Shown here: positions 8,482 through 16,923 of the stretch, piece after piece
Layout: every line of letters starts with the position of its first letter
Numbering within the stretch: the first letter of the stretch is position 1
NCBI RefSeq assembly: GCF_035304305.1
Contig: NZ_DATGQG010000022.1
Span: 1-64,000, forward strand
Origin: Ferrovibrio sp035304305
GTDB taxonomy: Bacteria; Pseudomonadota; Alphaproteobacteria; Ferrovibrionales; Ferrovibrionaceae
Length of the DNA: 64,000 bases
Direction: 5' to 3'
Translations under genes and position numbers: made by a program
Notes under the pieces: model-generated
Told to the model about the DNA's origin: nothing
The model's input: only the letters and a program-made list of their open reading frames with translations
Database searches by the model: none

Positions 8482-9761
8482 GTGTGGTTCAGTTGATGAC
8501 TCTTGCCGAGAAGCTGGTCGCCCGCGCCGCGGGGCAGGCGCAGGTGCGCCCGGGCGAGGTTGTCACGTGTCGTGTCGATCTCGCCATGATGCATGACTCC
8601 GGCGGTCCGCGCCGGGTGGCGCCGATGCTGGAGCGTCTGCAGGCGAAGCTGTGGGACCCTGACAAGGTGGTGGTCGTCTCGGATCACTATGTGCCGGCGG
8701 TGGATGCCGAGAGCGCCGGAATCCTTGATCTCACCCGCAAGTGGGTGAAGGCCGCACGAGTGACGAAGTTCCACGACATGCAGGGCATCTGCCATGTCGT
8801 ACTGCCTGAACGTGGTCATCTTCGGCCGGGTATGTTCGTGGTGGGCGGCGATAGCCATTCGCCCACTGGTGGAGCCTTCGGAGCCTACATGTTCGGCGTC
8901 GGCGCGACCGAAATGTGTGGCGTGCTGGTCACCGGGGAGATCTGGTTGCGGGTACCCGAGACGATTTTGCTGCACTGGAGTGGCAGGCTCGGGAAGGGAG
9001 TTGCCGCGAAGGATATGATTCTCGCCATGTGCGCGAAGCTGGGCATGGATGGCGGCCGCTACCAGGCGATCCAGTATGCCGGCGAAACGATTGCCTCGCT
9101 GCCCATGCAGGAGCGCATGACATTGTCCAACATGGCGGCCGAGCTTGGCGCGCAGGCCGGTCTGATCGCACCCGATCAGGTAACGCGGAAATACCTGATC
9201 GGCGCCGGTGTGCCGGCTTCGGAGATCGACATCGATACCTGGCAGAGTGATCCGGGTTCAGTGGTTGGGGAACGGCATGAATTCGACGCATCGATCCTGG
9301 CGCCAATGGTGGCTGCTCCGCATAGTCCGGCCAACAGCGCAGCTGTAACCGAGCATAAAGGCGTGGCGATCGATCAGGCCTATATCGGTGCCTGCACCGG
9401 CGCCAAGATCAATGATCTTCGCATGGCGGCAAGCGTGCTCAAGGGCCACAAGGTGGCCAGCGGCACCCGGCTTCTCATCGCGCCGGCTTCGGCACGCACC
9501 ACGGCGGAGGCTGCTGCCGACGGTACTCTTGCCGCGTTAACGGAAGCAGGTGCAATCCTGCTGTCGTCGGGCTGCGGCGCCTGTGCCGGGTATGGGGCCG
9601 GCGTGCTGGCAGAAGACGAGACCTGCATCGCCTCCACGGCACGCAACTTCAAGGGGCGTATGGGGGCAGGCTCCTCAAAGGTCTATCTCGGCTCGCCTTA
9701 CACCGTCGCGGCGTCCGCCATCGCAGGCCGCATTGCCGATCCGCGGGAGTTCCTCTCATGA
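8478..9761 (+). CDS. Aconitase-family hydro-lyase large subunit (LeuC/homoaconitase/dimethylmaleate-hydratase type)
   Basis: 427 residues if translation starts at GTG 8478 overlapping livF, or 421 from ATG 8496, which gives the more typical start MTLAEKLVARAAG. Iron-sulfur cluster motifs are present: IGACTGAKINDLRMAA and SSGCGACAGYGAG, plus the upstream GGDSHSPTGGAFG. The length matches the short archaeal-type LeuC/HacA and DmdA group (about 420 residues) rather than bacterial LeuC (about 470). It should (de)hydrate a 2-hydroxy-dicarboxylate using a [4Fe-4S] cluster together with the small subunit encoded next. The adjacent C-C lyase gene favours a catabolic role over leucine synthesis. Confidence 0.88.
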   Translation: MSVVQLMTLAEKLVARAAGQAQVRPGEVVTCRVDLAMMHDSGGPRRVAPMLERLQAKLWDPDKVVVVSDHYVPAVDAESAGILDLTRKWVKAARVTKFHDMQGICHVVLPERGHLRPGMFVVGGDSHSPTGGAFGAYMFGVGATEMCGVLVTGEIWLRVPETILLHWSGRLGKGVAAKDMILAMCAKLGMDGGRYQAIQYAGETIASLPMQERMTLSNMAAELGAQAGLIAPDQVTRKYLIGAGVPASEIDIDTWQSDPGSVVGERHEFDASILAPMVAAPHSPANSAAVTEHKGVAIDQAYIGACTGAKINDLRMAASVLKGHKVASGTRLLIAPASARTTAEAAADGTLAALTEAGAILLSSGCGACAGYGAGVLAEDETCIASTARNFKGRMGAGSSKVYLGSPYTVAASAIAGRIADPREFLS

Positions 9762-10261
9762 CTGCTAAGATTACCGGACGGGTCTGGAAGTTCGGTGACA
9801 ATATCGACACCGATGCCCTGGCCCCGGGCCTTTACATGAAAGGCCCTCTGGCCGAGCTGGCGCGTCATTGCCTGGAGGCGGTCGAACCACGCTTCGCCAG
9901 GGAGGTGAAGCCTGGCGACATTGTTGTCGGCGGCCGCAACTTCGGCATGGGGTCCTCGCGGGAACAGGCGGTGATGGCGCTGCGCGAACTCGGGGTCGGT
10001 GCCGTAATTGCCTTGTCCTTTGCCGGCATCTTCTACCGCAATGCCCTCAATCTCGGTCTTCTGGCTCTGGTCTGCGCCGATGCGGTGAAGATCCGCGCCG
10101 ATGCGGTCCTGGATGTTAATGCTGCTGCGGCGGAACTGCGGGATGTCGAGACCGGTGCGACCTATGCCTGCGAGCCGATACCGTCGCATCTTCTGCAGAT
10201 GATTGCCGATGGCGGTCTTATCCCGCATCTGGAACGTCGTCTCGGGAGGGTTGAATCATGA
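9758..10261 (+). CDS. Aconitase-family hydro-lyase small subunit (LeuD/DmdB type)
   Basis: 167 residues, overlapping the large-subunit gene by ATGA. It is the swivelling domain of split aconitases: KFGDNIDTDALAPG near the N-terminus, and the substrate-binding loop GGRNFGMGSSREQAVMAL, which contains the conserved GSSREQA serine/arginine pair. The length is that of short LeuD/HacB/DmdB proteins (about 165) rather than bacterial LeuD (about 200). It forms a heterodimer with the preceding product. The overlap on both sides keeps stoichiometry with the large subunit and the lyase. Confidence 0.9.
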   Translation: MTAKITGRVWKFGDNIDTDALAPGLYMKGPLAELARHCLEAVEPRFAREVKPGDIVVGGRNFGMGSSREQAVMALRELGVGAVIALSFAGIFYRNALNLGLLALVCADAVKIRADAVLDVNAAAAELRDVETGATYACEPIPSHLLQMIADGGLIPHLERRLGRVES

Positions 10262-11142
10262 CAACGCTGCGGGACCGCCTGCGGGGTGATGAAGTCATCA
10301 TCGCGCCAGGCGTGTATGATGGCCTGAGCGCGCTGGTGGCAAGCCAGGCGGGTTTCGAGGCGCTGTATCTGTCTGGCGCGAGCATTGCGTATACACGGTT
10401 CGGGCGCTCCGACATCGGCCTGGTATCGATGACTGAGGTGGCGGACACGCTAGGCGCGATCCGCGAGCGGGTGGAGACGCCGATCATCGTCGATGCGGAT
10501 ACCGGTTTCGGCAATGCGCTCAACGTGCAGCGCACGGTCCGCCTGTTCGAGCGCAACGGGGCGACCGGAATCCAGCTCGAGGACCAGGCGAGCCCCAAGC
10601 GCTGCGGCCACCTGGATGGCAAGTCGCTGGTCCCGACGGCGGAGATGGTGGGCAAGATCCGGGCGGCACTGGATGCGCGGCGGTCGGAGGAGACGCTGAT
10701 CGTGGCGCGCACGGACGCGATCGCGGTGGAGGGGTTTGAAGCCGCGCTGGAGCGGGCTGGTCGCTACATGGAGGCGGGTTGCGACGTGCTGTTCGTTGAA
10801 GCGCCCCGGAATGTGGAAGAAATGCGGCAGGTGACGAGCCGGTTCGGCAGCCGGGTACCGCTGCTGGCCAACATGGTGGAGGGCGGCAAGACGCCGCTTC
10901 TGTCAGCATCCGAGCTGGGAGAGATCGGCTACAAACTGGTGATCTTCCCGGGGGGGTTGCCGCGGGCACTGGCGCACTGCATGAGCGGGTATTTTGCCTC
11001 CCTGAAGCAGCATGGCACGACGGCGCCGTATCGCGAGCGAATGCTGGATTTTGCGGCGCTGAACGCGCTGATCGGCACGCCGGAGCTACTGGAGCGGGGC
11101 CGCGCCTACGATCCGTCCCGCTTTGAGGAGGACAAGCCATGA
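10258..11142 (+). CDS. Isocitrate lyase/PEP mutase family C-C lyase (methylisocitrate- or dimethylmalate-lyase-like)
   Basis: 294 residues. It begins with the family pattern LYLSGASIAYTRFG...DIGLVSMTEV, then VDADTGFGNALNVQRTV and the catalytic loop K114-R115-C116-G117-H118. KRCGH/KKCGH marks true lyases (isocitrate, 2-methylisocitrate and 2,3-dimethylmalate lyases) and is absent from phosphonate mutases. Retro-aldol cleavage of a 2-hydroxy-dicarboxylate to pyruvate or glyoxylate plus a short acid is therefore expected. The gene directly follows a two-subunit hydratase, the same pairing as dmdAB-dml in nicotinate fermentation, hence the proposed dimethylmalate-type substrate. Third codon positions are more G/C-biased here than in the liv genes. 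Confidence 0.85.
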   Translation: MTTLRDRLRGDEVIIAPGVYDGLSALVASQAGFEALYLSGASIAYTRFGRSDIGLVSMTEVADTLGAIRERVETPIIVDADTGFGNALNVQRTVRLFERNGATGIQLEDQASPKRCGHLDGKSLVPTAEMVGKIRAALDARRSEETLIVARTDAIAVEGFEAALERAGRYMEAGCDVLFVEAPRNVEEMRQVTSRFGSRVPLLANMVEGGKTPLLSASELGEIGYKLVIFPGGLPRALAHCMSGYFASLKQHGTTAPYRERMLDFAALNALIGTPELLERGRAYDPSRFEEDKP

Positions 11143-12824
11143 TCGACCCGATCACGCTGGCGGTGCTGAAAGGCCGCCTGGAGCAGGTGGCCGACGAGAT
11201 GGATGCGACGCTGTTCCGCTCGGCCTTCAACCCGATCATCGCCGAGGCTCATGACGCGAGCCACGGGCTGTATCACGCCGAGACGGGCGAGACGCTGGTG
11301 CAGGGCAAGTCCGGTCTGCCGATCTTCGTGGGCGCCATGGCTTTTGCGGTGAAGGCGGTGATCGACAAGGCGGCCCGGGACGGCGACCTGACTGAGGGCG
11401 ACGTCTACATCTTCAACGATCCTTACGACGGCGGCACGCATCTGAGCGACTTCAAGCTGGTGCGACCGTTCTTCCGCCAGGGCAAGGTCTTCTGCTACTT
11501 GGCCTCGGTCGGACACTGGCACGATGTCGGCGGCAACGTACCGGGCAACTACAATCCGGTGGCGACGGAGGCCTTTCAGGAAGGCATGGTGATCCCGCCG
11601 GTGAAGCTCTATGCGGCGGGCACGCTGCGGCAGGATGTGGTGGATATTCTGCGCGCCAATACCCGCCTCCCGGACAGCCTGTACGGCGACATGAACGGCC
11701 AGGTGAACGCGCTGGAGCTGGGCACACGGCGTCTCAATGCGCTGCTGGATGAATACGGCGATGCCACCGTGGCGGAGGCACTTTCGGAGCTGAAGCAGCG
11801 GGCGGCGCTGCAGTTCCGCAGCCTGCTGCGGGAGCTGCCCGACGGGCGCTATGCGGCGGAGGATTTCCTCGACAATGACGGCATCCGCGACGAGGCGCTG
11901 CGCATCGGCCTGGAGATCGTGATCGAGGGTGAGACGCTGACGCTTGATTTTTCGCGCACCTCGCCTGCCTGCGCCGGGCCGCTGAACATTGCGCGCTCGA
12001 CGGCGATCGCGGCCTGCTACGTAGCTATCAAGCATCTCTTCCCTGACGTGCCGGCCAATTCCGGCGTTTTGGAGCCGGTGAAGTTCGTCATTCCTGAGTC
12101 CAGCCTGATCAGCGTGAAGGCGCCCAAGCCGGTGGGCGGCTATACCGAGACGATCCTGCGAGTGATCGACGTAATCTTCCAGGCTTTCGCGCAGATCGCC
12201 CCGGAGCGGGTCAACGGCTGCGCTTATGGTACGATCAACGCGCTGTCGCTGGCGGGCCACCGGAAGGACGGCCGGCGCTGGGTGATGTTCAGCTTCTTCG
12301 GCGGTGGCCATGGCGGCCACCCCGAGGGCGATGGCCTCAACCATGGCAATGCGCCGATCTCGATGGCGACGATCCCGCCGCTGGAGATCCTGGAGGCGGC
12401 CTATCCGGTGATGTTTACCGAATGGAGCCTGCGGGCCGACAGCGGCGGCGCCGGCAGGCATCGGGGCGGTTTGGGTGCGGTCTATGAGATCGAGCTGCTG
12501 GAGGAGGAGGCGGACCTGTTCCTGTTCGGCGAGCGCGGCAAGCATGCCCCGGCGGGCGTGCTGGGTGGCCAGCCGGCGCAGCGCAACCGCTTCCTGTATC
12601 CGCAGGACGGCCGGCTGGTCGAGCCGGCCATGGTATCGAAGCTGCATAACGCGAAGCTGAAGAAGGGCGAGCGGATCCGGTTGGAGACGCCGGGCGGCGG
12701 CGGCTATGGTCCGCCGGTGGAGCGCAGGCCCGAGGCGATCGCCGAGGATCTGCGTCTGGGTTATGTGACAGAAGCGGGGCTTGCCCGTGATTACGGCCGC
12801 AATGCCAAGGAGGCTGCGGAATGA
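11139..12824 (+). CDS. hyuB: Hydantoinase B/oxoprolinase family protein
   Basis: 561 residues. Hallmarks are DPITLAVLKGRLEQVADEMDATLFRSAFN at the N-terminus (in part), FNDPYDGGTHLSDFKLVRPFF, GHWHDVGG, and the C-terminal ELRRE-like region WSLRADSGGAGRHRGGLGA with KGERIRLETPGGGGYGPP. HyuB is the metal-site subunit that, with ATP-using HyuA, opens cyclic amides or ureas (N-methylhydantoin, 5-oxoproline, caprolactam) or carboxylates ketones. ATGA overlaps on both sides imply tight co-translation with the lyase and with HyuA. The substrate is undetermined. Confidence 0.9.
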   Translation: MIDPITLAVLKGRLEQVADEMDATLFRSAFNPIIAEAHDASHGLYHAETGETLVQGKSGLPIFVGAMAFAVKAVIDKAARDGDLTEGDVYIFNDPYDGGTHLSDFKLVRPFFRQGKVFCYLASVGHWHDVGGNVPGNYNPVATEAFQEGMVIPPVKLYAAGTLRQDVVDILRANTRLPDSLYGDMNGQVNALELGTRRLNALLDEYGDATVAEALSELKQRAALQFRSLLRELPDGRYAAEDFLDNDGIRDEALRIGLEIVIEGETLTLDFSRTSPACAGPLNIARSTAIAACYVAIKHLFPDVPANSGVLEPVKFVIPESSLISVKAPKPVGGYTETILRVIDVIFQAFAQIAPERVNGCAYGTINALSLAGHRKDGRRWVMFSFFGGGHGGHPEGDGLNHGNAPISMATIPPLEILEAAYPVMFTEWSLRADSGGAGRHRGGLGAVYEIELLEEEADLFLFGERGKHAPAGVLGGQPAQRNRFLYPQDGRLVEPAMVSKLHNAKLKKGERIRLETPGGGGYGPPVERRPEAIAEDLRLGYVTEAGLARDYGRNAKEAAE

Positions 12825-14893
12825 CCAGGCAAGCCACGATCCCGCGCTTTGCGGTTGGCGTCGATGTCGGCGGGACCTTTACCGACGTCTTTTTCCTGGA
12901 CGAAGCACAGGGCCGCATCGATGTTGCCAAGGTGCCGTCCACCCGCGGCGACCAGGCGACCGGCTTCATTGAGGGCCTGCGCGCGAAGGCCGAACCGAAG
13001 CAGGTCGCCACCGTGGTGCATGGCACGACGGTGGGTACCAATGCGCTGCTGGAGCGCAAGGGCGCACGCACCGGCGTGATCACCACACGAGGCTTCCGCG
13101 ACGTGCTGGAGATGCGCCGGCGCGACCGGCCCAGCACTTGGGGCCTGTGGGGCCGCTTCGTGCCGGTGGTGCCGCGCGATCTGCGACTGGAGGTGGGCGA
13201 GCGTGTCCTGGCCGATGGCAGCGTCCGTCAGGCTGTCGATCCGGCCGAGGTGAAGCAGGCGGCGCGGGAACTTCTGGAGCGGGGTGCGGAAGCCGTCGCC
13301 ATCGCCTTCATCAATGCCTATGCAAATCCGGAGAACGAGCGGGCTGCCCTGGCCGCCGTGAAGGAGGTCTGGCCGAATGCTTACGTTACGGCCTCGTCCG
13401 ACATTCTGCCGGAGATTCGGGAGTTTGAGCGCAGCTCGACGGCGGCGCTAAACGCCTATCTGCAGCCGCCGGTGGGCAGTTACCTGCGCAAGCTGGAGGA
13501 CCGCCTGCAGAAGGACGGTTTCGGCGGCCAGCTGCTGATCGTGCAGTCGAACGGCGGCGTGATGAGCGTCGAGAGCGCGGCCAGCCGGCCGGTGCGGACC
13601 GCGCTGTCGGGTCCGGCCGCAGGCGTGATCGCCTGCCAGCATGTCGCCACGGCTGCAGGTTTCCCCAACGTGGTGACCTGCGACATGGGGGGCACCAGCT
13701 TCGACGTATCTCTGATCGCCGACGGCGAACCGGCGATGAGCGCGCAGACCGCCATCGATTTCGGCATGGTGGTGCGGGCACCGATGATCGAGATCACCAC
13801 GATCGGCGCCGGCGGCGGCTCGATCGCCTGGATCGATCGTGGCGGCATCCTGCAGATTGGTCCGGGAAGCGCCGGGTCTGATCCTGGTCCGGTGGCCTAT
13901 GGCTTGGGCAATGACTGTCCAACGGTGACGGATGCCAATGTCGTCATGGGGCGCATCGACGCCGAGCGCCCGATCGGCGGCAAGCTGAAGCGCCTGGATG
14001 TCGAAGCCGCCAGGGAAGCAATCCGGAAGCACATCGCTGAACCACTCGGTCTCGATGTCATGGCCGCAGCCGAAGCGATCATCCGGGTTGCGAATTCGCG
14101 CATGGCCGGTGCGATCCGGCTGGTATCGATCGAGCGTGGCCATAATCCGCGTGATTTTGCTGCCATGCCGTTCGGCGGCGGCGGCGCACTGCATGTTGGT
14201 GCGCTGATCAAGGAGGTGGGGCTGGCCTCGGCGCTGATCCCGCGCTTCCCCGGTGTGACCTCGGCGCTGGGCTGCGTCATCGCCGACATGCGCCACGATT
14301 TCGTGCGCACGGTAAACAAGACGCTGGACGACATCGATCCTGCGGCTCTGGATGCAGCGATCTCTGAAGCAGCAGGCGAGGGGATGCGTCTGCTCGATCG
14401 GGCCGGCATCGCCTTTGAAGGCCGCTCTGTACTGGTTGAGCTGGATATGTCCTATCTGGGCCAGACCCATACCGTGGCCGTGACCGTGCCCGGCGATTTC
14501 ACCAGGCCGGCCAAGCTTACCCGCGAGGGCATCAAGGCGGCCTTCGAGGCGGCCTACATCGCTGTCTTTGGCCGCGTGCTTGATAAGATCGGCATCCGCG
14601 TGCTGAACCTTCGCGTGGCCTGTATCGGCAAGCGCAAGAAATTCGACCTGCGCCTGCTGGCGCCGCCAGAGGAAGGCTCAGTCGAGGCGGCCAGACGCAC
14701 CACGCGCAAGGTCTGGCTCGACGGTGCCTGGCACGAGGCCGGCGTCTATCGCCGTCTTGAACTGCCGCTCGGGGCTGTCATCCCCGGTCCGGCCATTCTG
14801 GAACAGCCTGACACCACGATCCTGATCGAAGCCGATCTCGTCGGTGAGGTGGATCGTTTCGGCAACTTGATCGTAAAGCGGAAAGCGGCATGA
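12821..14893 (+). CDS. hyuA: Hydantoinase A/oxoprolinase family ATP-dependent subunit
   Basis: 690 residues. The actin/hexokinase-like ATP-binding start VGVDVGGTFTDVFF is present, followed by VVHGTTVGTNALLERKGA, SSDILPEIREFERSSTAALNAY, and the second phosphate motif NVVTCDMGGTSFDVSLI. The C-terminal part includes RFPGVTSALGCVIADMRHDF and FGRVLDKIGIRVLNLRV. The family phosphorylates a lactam, imide or ketone oxygen to activate it for hydrolysis or carboxylation. With HyuB it probably opens a ring or activates a carbonyl compound upstream of the hydratase/lyase pair. It overlaps hyuB and the next gene by ATGA. Confidence 0.9.
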   Translation: MTRQATIPRFAVGVDVGGTFTDVFFLDEAQGRIDVAKVPSTRGDQATGFIEGLRAKAEPKQVATVVHGTTVGTNALLERKGARTGVITTRGFRDVLEMRRRDRPSTWGLWGRFVPVVPRDLRLEVGERVLADGSVRQAVDPAEVKQAARELLERGAEAVAIAFINAYANPENERAALAAVKEVWPNAYVTASSDILPEIREFERSSTAALNAYLQPPVGSYLRKLEDRLQKDGFGGQLLIVQSNGGVMSVESAASRPVRTALSGPAAGVIACQHVATAAGFPNVVTCDMGGTSFDVSLIADGEPAMSAQTAIDFGMVVRAPMIEITTIGAGGGSIAWIDRGGILQIGPGSAGSDPGPVAYGLGNDCPTVTDANVVMGRIDAERPIGGKLKRLDVEAAREAIRKHIAEPLGLDVMAAAEAIIRVANSRMAGAIRLVSIERGHNPRDFAAMPFGGGGALHVGALIKEVGLASALIPRFPGVTSALGCVIADMRHDFVRTVNKTLDDIDPAALDAAISEAAGEGMRLLDRAGIAFEGRSVLVELDMSYLGQTHTVAVTVPGDFTRPAKLTREGIKAAFEAAYIAVFGRVLDKIGIRVLNLRVACIGKRKKFDLRLLAPPEEGSVEAARRTTRKVWLDGAWHEAGVYRRLELPLGAVIPGPAILEQPDTTILIEADLVGEVDRFGNLIVKRKAA

Positions 14894-15504
14894 GCCCGAG
14901 CAAGCTGGATATCAAGCGCACGGCGCTGGTCATCGTCGATCTGCAGAATGACTTTCTTCATGCCAATGGTGCCTATGCGCGCGGTGGCGCGAACCTGCCG
15001 GGCGCGGCCGAGCTGATCACGAACATGAAGTCGGTCACCGACGTGATGCGCGAGGCCGGTGGCTGGATCGTCTCGACCCAGTTTACCCTGGTGCCGGGCC
15101 GTGGCGGCGAGCCGCTGATCAGCCCGCATCTGAGGCAACTGCGGCCCTTCCTGCGGAAAGGCGATTTCCAGCCTGGCGCCTGGGGGCATAGCCTGATCGA
15201 TGAGCTGGCGCCGGCCGACTTTGTGGTGGAGAAGGTCGCATACTCGGCGTTCTATATGTCGCGGCTGGAATTCGTGCTGCGCAAAGCCGGCATTGATACC
15301 CTGCTGATCGGCGGTATCGTCACCAATGGCGGTGTCGCCAGCACGCTGCGGGATGCCCATGTGCGCGACTTCCATGCCTTTCTGCTGACCGATGGCAGTG
15401 CCGCGTTCAGTAAGCAGGCTCATGAGGCCTGCATCGCTTCGCTCGGCACGGTGGCGCCGACATTGACCTGCGCCGAAGCAGTGTCTCTGGTCAGGGCGGC
15501 ATGA
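14890..15504 (+). CDS. Isochorismatase-fold hydrolase lacking the Cys nucleophile
   Basis: 204 residues. The fold is clear: catalytic Asp17 in ALVIVDLQNDF, Lys115 in DFVVEKVAYSAF, and the cis-peptide loop IGGIVTNGGVASTLRDAH. In amidases of this superfamily (N-carbamoylsarcosine, maleamate and nicotinamide amidases) the loop reads TxxC; here the nucleophile position is Gly148. Gly at this site is known from true isochorismatases (EntB, PhzD), which hydrolyse vinyl ethers. Ordinary Cys-dependent amide hydrolysis is therefore unlikely despite the hyuAB context. The gene overlaps hyuA (ATGA) and is followed 10 nt later by the flavoprotein gene. Confidence 0.85.
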   Translation: MSPSKLDIKRTALVIVDLQNDFLHANGAYARGGANLPGAAELITNMKSVTDVMREAGGWIVSTQFTLVPGRGGEPLISPHLRQLRPFLRKGDFQPGAWGHSLIDELAPADFVVEKVAYSAFYMSRLEFVLRKAGIDTLLIGGIVTNGGVASTLRDAHVRDFHAFLLTDGSAAFSKQAHEACIASLGTVAPTLTCAEAVSLVRAA

Positions 15505-15514
15505 GCCCCAAGCG

Positions 15515-16921
15515 ATGAGCAAGGTTCTCCCGGCTGCGGGCATCGAATTCCCCCTTTCCGTTCCGGTGCTGGTGATTGGCGGCGGCGCCTGCGGCCTGGT
15601 TGCGGCTTTGGCGGCGCATGATGCGGGTGCCGAGGTGCTGGTGCTGGAGCGCGATCCGTCGCCCAGCGGGTCCACCGCAATGTCCTCCGGCATGATTCCG
15701 GCTGCCGGCACCAGCCTGCAGAAAGCGCGCGGGGTGGACGATACGCCGGCGATCATGGCCGCCGATATCCAGGCCAAGGCCCACGGTGAGAACGATCAGA
15801 TCATGGTGGATGCGATCTGCGCCGCATCGGGGCCGACCGTCGACTGGCTGGTGCAGCAGCATCAGGTACCGCTGAAGCTGGTAGAGGGTTTCCTCTATCC
15901 GGGCCATAGCAAGCCGCGCATGCATGCTCCCGCCTCGCGCAGCGGCGCTGACCTGATTGCAGGCCTGCTGTCCGCAGCAAATGCCGCCGACATCGATATC
16001 GTTTGCGATGCGACCGTGACCACGCTGTTCGCCGAGCCGGATGGCCGCGTGCGCGGCGTTGCCTTGACGCGCCCCGATGGTACAACCGAGCAGATCGGCT
16101 GCGACGCGCTGGTACTGGCCTGCTCAGGCTTTGGCGGCAATGCTGATTTGGTGAAGCGCCATATTCCGGAGATCACCGGCGCGCAGTATTACGGCCATAC
16201 CGGCAACCGCGGCGATGCCCTGCTCTGGGGCGAAGCCTTGGGCGCGGCCGTGAAGCATCTCGGCGCCTATCAGGGCCATGGCTCGCTGGCTATGCCGCAT
16301 GCCGTCCTGATCACCTGGGCACTGATGATGGAAGGTGGTTTCCAGGTCAATGCCAATGGCGAGCGGTTTTCCTGCGAACATGACGGCTATTCCGAGCAGG
16401 CGATGCGTGTCATCGCCCAACCGGGAGGCTTCGCCTGGAACATCTACGATGAGCGCTTGCACAAACTGGGCCTTGAGTTCGAGGATTACCGCGATGCCTT
16501 CAAGGGTGGCGCTGTGAAGAGCGCAGGGAGCATTGAGGCGCTGGCAGAACTTTGCGGAGTGCCGCCGGAGGCTCTGGCGGCAACGCTGGAAGAGACACGC
16601 AGGCTGGCAGGCGGACAGGGGCAGGACCGATTTGGCCGCGACTTTACGACCAAGCCGGCGCTAGAGGCGCCATTTTATGCAGTGAAGGTGACCGGGGCGC
16701 TGTTTCATACTCAGGGTGGCCTGAACGTGGATGTGGAGGCCCGCGTACTGCGGCCCGATGGAAGCCTTCTTCCCAATCTGCTGGCCGGAGGTGGCGCTGC
16801 CTGCGGGCTCTCTGGGCGCGGTCGCGACGGATATCTGTCAGGCAACGGCCTGTTGATGGCGACCGTGCTGGGCGCTAAGGCCGGCCGTTCCGCAGCTACG
16901 CTGGTCAGACAGGGAGGCTGA
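15515..16921 (+). CDS. FAD-dependent oxidoreductase, fumarate reductase/KstD-like
   Basis: 468 residues. The N-terminal dinucleotide-binding motif is VLVIGGGACGLVAALAAHDAGAE with the downstream ELERDPSPSGST-type segment (here LERDPSPSGST). The C-terminal FAD motif is FHTQGGLNVD...LLPNLLAGGGAACGLSG...YLSGNGLLMA. This is the family of fumarate reductase flavoproteins, 3-ketosteroid dehydrogenases and tricarballylate dehydrogenase, which form or reduce a C=C next to a carbonyl or carboxylate. In this operon it could desaturate a saturated dicarboxylate or imide to the hydratase substrate, or run the reverse. No signal peptide is seen, so it is cytoplasmic. Two bases separate it from the tautomerase fusion. 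Confidence 0.87.
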   Translation: MSKVLPAAGIEFPLSVPVLVIGGGACGLVAALAAHDAGAEVLVLERDPSPSGSTAMSSGMIPAAGTSLQKARGVDDTPAIMAADIQAKAHGENDQIMVDAICAASGPTVDWLVQQHQVPLKLVEGFLYPGHSKPRMHAPASRSGADLIAGLLSAANAADIDIVCDATVTTLFAEPDGRVRGVALTRPDGTTEQIGCDALVLACSGFGGNADLVKRHIPEITGAQYYGHTGNRGDALLWGEALGAAVKHLGAYQGHGSLAMPHAVLITWALMMEGGFQVNANGERFSCEHDGYSEQAMRVIAQPGGFAWNIYDERLHKLGLEFEDYRDAFKGGAVKSAGSIEALAELCGVPPEALAATLEETRRLAGGQGQDRFGRDFTTKPALEAPFYAVKVTGALFHTQGGLNVDVEARVLRPDGSLLPNLLAGGGAACGLSGRGRDGYLSGNGLLMATVLGAKAGRSAATLVRQGG

Positions 16922-16923
16922 AG

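Noticed and set aside
8478..10261. Genuine leucine-biosynthesis leuCD
   Set aside because: The subunits have short archaeal/DmdAB-type lengths and sit between importer and lyase genes with no leuB or leuA nearby, so a catabolic hydratase is more likely, though not proven.
11106..12647. Minus-strand open frame of about 510 codons opposite hyuB
   Set aside because: Arg/Gln-rich shadow translation with no family resemblance; hyuB on the plus strand has clear motifs and overlapping operon junctions.
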